Shown here piece after piece: positions 59,702-64,000 of a stretch of DNA of 64,000 nt. Position 1 is the stretch's first letter. Each line of letters starts with the position of its first letter. Made by a program: the position numbers and the translations under genes. Location: positions 62,001 through 126,000 of the forward strand of contig JAHCAU010000008.1 of the NCBI GenBank assembly GCA_019634715.1. Direction: 5' to 3'. The notes under the pieces are model-generated. The model worked only from the letters and a program-made list of their open reading frames with translations, searched no databases and was not told the origin of the DNA. The stretch is from Lysobacter sp. Its GTDB lineage: Bacteria; Pseudomonadota; Gammaproteobacteria; Xanthomonadales; Xanthomonadaceae.

Positions 59702-61525
59702 ATGTCTGCTGCAAAGAACGACCGGTGTCGGATGCGCCCGCTTTCGATCGCCATGCTGTGCCTGCTCGGCGGCGTTTCCGGCCAGGCGATCGCCGGCAAC
59801 GCCAACCTCACCGGGTTGTCGTCGGCGCCCGTGCACGACCGCTTCATCGTCAAGTACCGTGCGGGCAGCGCCGAGCAGCGCGATGCCGCCGCGCGCGAAC
59901 GCTCGCTCAACCGCGCCGGGGCGGCCGTGCAGATCCGCGGCTCGGCGGCCGGCACCCGGCGTCCCGTGGCGCTGAAGCATGTGCGCCGGATGGCGCTGGG
60001 CGCCGATGTGGTGCGGACGGGGACGCCCCTCGACCGCGCCAGCGCCGAAATCCTGATGCGGCGTCTCGCCGCGGCCCCGAACGTCGAATACGTCGAGGTC
60101 GACCGCCGCATGCGGCCGACGGCCACGCCGAACGACCCGCGCTACACGGAGCAGTGGCATTACATGGCGCCGATCAGCGGCCGCTACGGCATCAACGCGC
60201 CGCTCGCCTGGGATCGGACCAGCGGCAGCGGCATCGTGGTCGCCGTCCTGGATACCGGCGGCACCGCGCACAGCGACATGCGCAACCAGACGGTCGCCGG
60301 CTACGACTTCATCGCCGACACGTGGACCGCGAATGATGGTGGCGGTCGCGACAGCGATCCCACCGATCCGGGCGACTGGACGGCGGCGAATGTCTGCGAA
60401 AGCGGCTCGCCCGCGTCCGACAGTTCGTGGCATGGCACCCATGTGGGCGGCACGATCGCGGCGGCCACCAACAACGGCGCCGGTGTCGCGGGCGTCGCCT
60501 ACGGTGCGCGCGTGCAGCATGTCCGCGTCCTGGGGCGCTGCGGCGGCTACGTGTCGGACATCGCCGACGGCATGGTCTGGGCCTCGGGCGGCAGCGTATC
60601 CGGCGTGCCCGCCAATGCCACGCCCGCGCAGGTGCTGAACCTCAGTCTGGGTGGCCCGGGCGCCTGCGGCCGGACCTATCAGGATGCGATCAACAGTGCC
60701 GTGGGTCGCGGCGCGACCGTGGTGGTCGCTGCGGGCAACGACAGCGAGGATGCATCCAGGCATTCGCCGTCGAGCTGCCAGAACGTCGTCGTGGTCGGTG
60801 CGTCCGACAAGGCCGGTGGACGGGTCAATCGCCCGAACTGGTGGTCGTCGAACTACGGCAACGTCGTCGACGTGGCGGCGCCGGGCATGGACGTGCTTTC
60901 GCTGAGCAACACCGGACGCCAGCGGGCCGTATCCGACACCTACGTGCTGTCCGACGGGACCTCCATGGCGACGCCGCACGTGGCGGGCATCGTCGCGCTC
61001 ATGCAGTCCGTGCGCCCGTCCGGCAGCCGCCTGACGCCGGCGCAGGTGGAGCAGATCCTCAAGGACAGCGCCACCGCCTTCCCGCGTGCCACCGACCAGC
61101 CGCTCGGCCGCGGCATCGTCAACGCCGATGCCGCCGTGCGTGCGGCGATCGCGTTCGGCGGTGGCGATGGCGGAGGCAGCGTGCAGACCTATGCCAACAA
61201 CACGGCGATGGCCATCCGCGACGGGTCGTCCATCACCAGCACGATCACGGTCTCCGGCCGCAGCGGCAACGCGCCGACGGACGCGCAGGTGTCGGTGAAC
61301 ATCACGCACACCTGGCGCGGCGACCTGCGCATCGAACTGCTCGCGCCCGATGGGTCCGCCTACCGCCTGAAGAACGAGAACTCGGGCGACAGCGCGGACA
61401 ACGTGATCGCGACGTACTCGGTGAACCTGTCGACAGAGGCCTTGAACGGCAACTGGCGCCTGCGCGTCACCGATGTCTGGACTCCCGATGCGGGCACGCT
61501 GAACGCGTGGAGCATCCGCTTCTGA
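59702..61525 (+). CDS. Secreted subtilisin-like serine protease (S8) with P domain
   Basis: A 607-residue protein with a signal peptide (about 12-32) and an N-terminal prodomain (about 40-140). The S8 catalytic triad is Asp184 (AVLDTGGTAHSD), His244 (SSWHGTHVGG) and Ser421 (SDGTSMATPHVAG), with Asn346 in the oxyanion hole. The C-terminal ~110 residues (WRGDLRIELLAPDGSAYRL, ALNGNWRLRVTDVW) are a P/Homo B domain, as in proprotein convertases and in proteases of related bacteria that are trimmed after secretion. Export is probably by Sec and type II secretion. The ATG at 59702 follows AAGGGGATTC. Confidence 0.93.
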   Translation: MSAAKNDRCRMRPLSIAMLCLLGGVSGQAIAGNANLTGLSSAPVHDRFIVKYRAGSAEQRDAAARERSLNRAGAAVQIRGSAAGTRRPVALKHVRRMALGADVVRTGTPLDRASAEILMRRLAAAPNVEYVEVDRRMRPTATPNDPRYTEQWHYMAPISGRYGINAPLAWDRTSGSGIVVAVLDTGGTAHSDMRNQTVAGYDFIADTWTANDGGGRDSDPTDPGDWTAANVCESGSPASDSSWHGTHVGGTIAAATNNGAGVAGVAYGARVQHVRVLGRCGGYVSDIADGMVWASGGSVSGVPANATPAQVLNLSLGGPGACGRTYQDAINSAVGRGATVVVAAGNDSEDASRHSPSSCQNVVVVGASDKAGGRVNRPNWWSSNYGNVVDVAAPGMDVLSLSNTGRQRAVSDTYVLSDGTSMATPHVAGIVALMQSVRPSGSRLTPAQVEQILKDSATAFPRATDQPLGRGIVNADAAVRAAIAFGGGDGGGSVQTYANNTAMAIRDGSSITSTITVSGRSGNAPTDAQVSVNITHTWRGDLRIELLAPDGSAYRLKNENSGDSADNVIATYSVNLSTEALNGNWRLRVTDVWTPDAGTLNAWSIRF

Positions 61526-61560
61526 TCGCTGTTGCCCTGACGCTCCCACTGGCCGTACTT

Positions 61561-61587
61561 GCCCCGGCGCGAGCCGGGGCCCTTTTT
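61561..61587 (+). terminator. Intrinsic terminator after the first subtilase
   Basis: A perfect 8-bp stem GCCCCGGC / GCCGGGGC with loop GCGA, then CCTTTTT. Confidence 0.85.
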
Positions 61588-61772
61588 CCCCTTCAGCACG
61601 TGGCGCGCAGCGCCGCGAGCGGCATCGTCGCGGCCATCGCCGTCGCGACCGCCCTGCCGGGGGACGGGCAGTGGTCTCCATCGCGAACCACGCGTCGATG
61701 CGGTTCGCGCCATTGCATGCCGGGAATGGGTTCCGGCATGTGTCTTTCATTTGCACATACCAAGGAGTCATC

Positions 61773-63599
61773 GTGAAACATCGAGTGTCTTTGCTCTCCG
61801 CCGCCGTCGGCGCCTGTTTCGCCTGCGCGTCGCTGTCCGCCGCCGCCGGTGAATTCCATGCCGTCAAGAACCCGATTCCCGGGCAGTACATCGTCGTGCT
61901 CAAGGACGATGTCGCCAGCCTCGCCAGCGAGCGCAGCAAGCTGTCGCGCGTGTCGGTCGTCGCCCGCGACGTCGCCACGAAGAACCGCACCCAGCTGGTG
62001 CGCAGCTACAACAGCGTCCTGCGCGGCTTCGTCGCCCGCGCCGACGACAAGGGCCTTGCGCGCCTGCTCGCCGATCCGCGCGTGGCCTATGTCCAGGAAG
62101 ACGGCATGGTCTCGATCGCTGCGTCGCAGAGCAACGCGACCTGGGGCCTGGACCGCATCGACCAGCGCAACCTGCCGCTGAACCAGACCTACACCTACGA
62201 CTCCACCGCGTCCACGGTGCATGCCTACATCATCGACACCGGCATCCTGCTCAACCACAGCCAGTTCTCGGGCCGCATCGGCAACGGCTACGACGCGATC
62301 ACCAATGGCGGCAACGCCAACGACTGCAACGGCCATGGCACGCACGTTGCCGGCACCGTCGGCGGCAGCACCCACGGCGTGGCCAAGGCCGTGAAGCTGC
62401 ACCCGTTGCGCGTGCTGGGCTGCGACGGCAGAGGCCCGAACTCCGGCGTCATCGCTGCGATGGACTGGGTCGCGCAGAACCACGTCAAGCCCGCCGTGGC
62501 GAACCTGAGCCTCGGCGGCTCGGCCGACCAGGCCACCGACTCGGCGGTCACCCGCCTGCACAACGCAGGCGTCACCGTCGTGGTCGCGGCCGGCAACGAT
62601 GGCCAGGATGCCTGCAATTACTCGCCAGCGCGTGCGCCGGTGGCCATCACGGTCGGTTCGACGAACAACCAGGACGGGCGCTCGATCTTCACCGTGGGTT
62701 CGTCGAACTACGGTTCCTGCCTCGATCTGTTCGCGCCCGGCTCCAACATCACCTCTGCCTGGCACACCGGCAGCACCGCGACCAACACCATCAGCGGCAC
62801 CTCGATGGCGGCGCCGCACGTGGCCGGCGTGGCCGCGCTCTACCTGGCCGGCAATCCCAGCGCCACGCCGACCCAGGTCCGCAACGCCATCGTCGACAAC
62901 GCGACCTCCGGCAAGGTGACGGACGCCAGGTCCGGTTCGCCGAACAAGCTGCTGTACTCGATCTTCGGGGGTGGCGAGAACCCGCCGCCGCCGCCGGGCG
63001 ACACCTACAGCGTCTCGGGTACGGTCACCACCAGCGCGGGCGCCGGCATTTCCGGTGTCACGGTGAGCAACGGCACGGTGTCGGCCACGACCAACAGCAG
63101 CGGCGCCTACACGCTGACCGGCCTGGCCAATGCCACCTACACCCTGACGCCTTCGCTCAGCGGTTACACCTTCAGCCCGGCCAGCCGCAGCGTCACCGTG
63201 AACGGCGCCAACGTCACCGGCATCAACTTCACCGGCACGGCGAACGGCGGTGGCGACGGCCAGACCTACACCAACACCTTCGACTACTACATCTTCGACA
63301 ACTTCACCGTGCAGAGTCCGCTCATCGTGTCCGGCCGCAGCGGCAACGCGTCGGCGACCTCGCAGGTGAAGGTGAAGATCGCGCACACCGCCATCGGCCA
63401 GCTCAAGGTCGACCTGGTGGCGCAGGACGGTTCGGTCTACGTGCTGCACAACCGCACCGGGGGTGCCACGCAGAACCTCGACCAGACCTACACGGTCAAC
63501 CTGTCGAGCGAAGCGCTCAACGGCATGTGGATGCTGCGCGTGAACGACAACGCGTTCGGCCACACCGGCTACATCGACAGCTGGAGCATCACCTTCTGA
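61773..63599 (+). CDS. Secreted proteinase K-type subtilase with I9 prodomain, carboxypeptidase-regulatory-like and P domains
   Basis: A 608-residue protein. A signal peptide (1-25) and an inhibitor-I9-like prodomain ([15 protein letters not shown]) precede a proteinase K-like domain. The triad is in [24 protein letters not shown] and [12 protein letters not shown]. After a proline linker ([10 protein letters not shown]) come a carboxypeptidase-regulatory-like beta domain ([20 protein letters not shown]) and a C-terminal P/Homo B domain ([19 protein letters not shown]). The GTG at 61773 follows AAGGAG and begins at the signal peptide; an earlier ATG has no such support. It is the second of two tandem subtilases, each with its own terminator. 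Confidence 0.93.
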   Translation: MKHRVSLLSAAVGACFACASLSAAAGEFHAVKNPIPGQYIVVLKDDVASLASERSKLSRVSVVARDVATKNRTQLVRSYNSVLRGFVARADDKGLARLLADPRVAYVQEDGMVSIAASQSNATWGLDRIDQRNLPLNQTYTYDSTASTVHAYIIDTGILLNHSQFSGRIGNGYDAITNGGNANDCNGHGTHVAGTVGGSTHGVAKAVKLHPLRVLGCDGRGPNSGVIAAMDWVAQNHVKPAVANLSLGGSADQATDSAVTRLHNAGVTVVVAAGNDGQDACNYSPARAPVAITVGSTNNQDGRSIFTVGSSNYGSCLDLFAPGSNITSAWHTGSTATNTISGTSMAAPHVAGVAALYLAGNPSATPTQVRNAIVDNATSGKVTDARSGSPNKLLYSIFGGGENPPPPPGDTYSVSGTVTTSAGAGISGVTVSNGTVSATTNSSGAYTLTGLANATYTLTPSLSGYTFSPASRSVTVNGANVTGINFTGTANGGGDGQTYTNTFDYYIFDNFTVQSPLIVSGRSGNASATSQVKVKIAHTAIGQLKVDLVAQDGSVYVLHNRTGGATQNLDQTYTVNLSSEALNGMWMLRVNDNAFGHTGYIDSWSITF

Positions 63600-63687
63600 T
63601 CGGAACGGGATCGGAAGTCCGTTCGCAGGTGCGATGCGCACGTGCGACAGCAAGCGCAACAGCAAGTGCAGTTCGCAACGCCCTCGG

Positions 63688-63717
63688 GCCGCGGGTCGAA
63701 AGACCCGCGGCCTTCTG
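63688..63717 (+). terminator. Intrinsic terminator after the second subtilase
   Basis: A perfect 10-bp stem GCCGCGGGTC / GACCCGCGGC with a GAAA loop, then CTTCTG. The T-tail is weak. Confidence 0.65.
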
Positions 63718-63807
63718 CCGTTGTCGTCTGTCGTCAGCTCTCCGGGCACGGCCCCAGTGGCGGAGTGTCGACGATGCGACTTGCGGCCAGGCCTGCGCGA
63801 GCCGCGC

Positions 63808-64000
63808 TCAGCGTTCCGTGCCCGCGTGCTGCGCGGGCAGGCGACCGTAGATCCAGTCGATGTAGATGCGTGACGGATCCAGCGGCGCCGAACCATCGCC
63901 GGTGGACGGGCCGCGCCCGTCATTGCCGATGATCGAGGCGAGCACGCGCAGATCGTTCAGCACGACGCGATCGTCGAGCGCCTCGGCACGCGCGCGCAGC
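63808..64000 (-). CDS. C-terminal part of an unidentified protein (start beyond window)
   Basis: The minus strand is open from the window edge to a stop at 63808. It encodes about 64 residues ending in GRLPAQHAGTER. The segment includes LNDLRVLASIIGNDGRG and LDPSRIYIDWIYGR. Codon use is normal for this genome, so a real gene is likely, but I do not recognise the family from this tail. Confidence 0.5.
   Translation of the reverse strand, partial: LRARAEALDDRVVLNDLRVLASIIGNDGRGPSTGDGSAPLDPSRIYIDWIYGRLPAQHAGTER

Overview
The window looks like chromosomal DNA of a high-GC gammaproteobacterium of the Lysobacteraceae (Xanthomonadaceae), closest in gene content to Lysobacter, Luteimonas or Xanthomonas. 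The evidence is a Clp-type Crp regulator, PilU, an AlgP-like lysine-rich histone protein, secreted proteins with FG-GAP or P-domain tails, and a polysaccharide locus that starts directly behind a metB-like gene, as the Xanthomonas O-antigen locus does. No phage, plasmid, integrase, transposase or CRISPR array was seen.

Layout. 1-16.8 kb is mostly housekeeping: an ECF sigma factor (cut by the window edge), qmcA-nfeD, gcvT, gcvH, a histone-like gene, a beta-lactamase-fold hydrolase, lemA plus an M48 protease, clp and speD (divergent), sugE behind a two-hairpin guanidine-II riboswitch, a glycolate-oxidase-like Fe-S subunit with coq7, and rplM-rpsI. 16.8-24.2 kb holds tRNA-Gln(CUG), a hemerythrin, a DUF3050 protein, a luxR-luxI quorum-sensing pair with a lux-box-like site, a 2OG-Fe(II) dioxygenase, and the tyrosine-catabolism genes fah and maiA. 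24.5-28.2 kb is one large secreted BNR/PKD/FG-GAP protein. 28.4-33 kb holds pilU, two DUF4398-type envelope genes, a small DUF465 gene and cystathionine beta-synthase.

33.1-50.3 kb is a polysaccharide (probably LPS O-antigen) locus. It runs from cystathionine gamma-lyase through Wzm/Wzt, three methyltransferases (one with a long coiled coil), two giant multidomain glycosyltransferases and an FG-GAP protein to a complete set for GDP-D-glycero-alpha-D-manno-heptose (hddA, gmhA, hddC, gmhB). Many neighbours overlap by ATGA or GTGA, which indicates translational coupling. Wzt carries an extended C-terminal domain, so the glycan is probably finished in the cytoplasm, terminally modified and exported by the ABC transporter.

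50.4-64 kb encodes secreted and envelope functions: a reprolysin-like metalloprotease lipoprotein, a GMC oxidoreductase, an Npt1/Npt2-like transporter, an FKBP lipoprotein, a multicopper oxidase and two tandem subtilases with P-domain tails.

The most striking feature is a 972-bp, roughly 99% identical inverted repeat (27288-28259 and 50340-51311). It encodes the same FG-GAP tail on the BNR protein and on the metalloprotease, and it brackets the 22-kb segment that contains pilU and the whole polysaccharide locus. Recombination between the arms would flip this segment without damaging either outer gene. Other points of note are the riboswitch/terminator overlap at sugE, a methyltransferase-coiled-coil protein that could act as a chain-length ruler, a glycosyltransferase domain that has lost the first Asp of its DxD motif, two candidate small RNAs and a MITE-like element.
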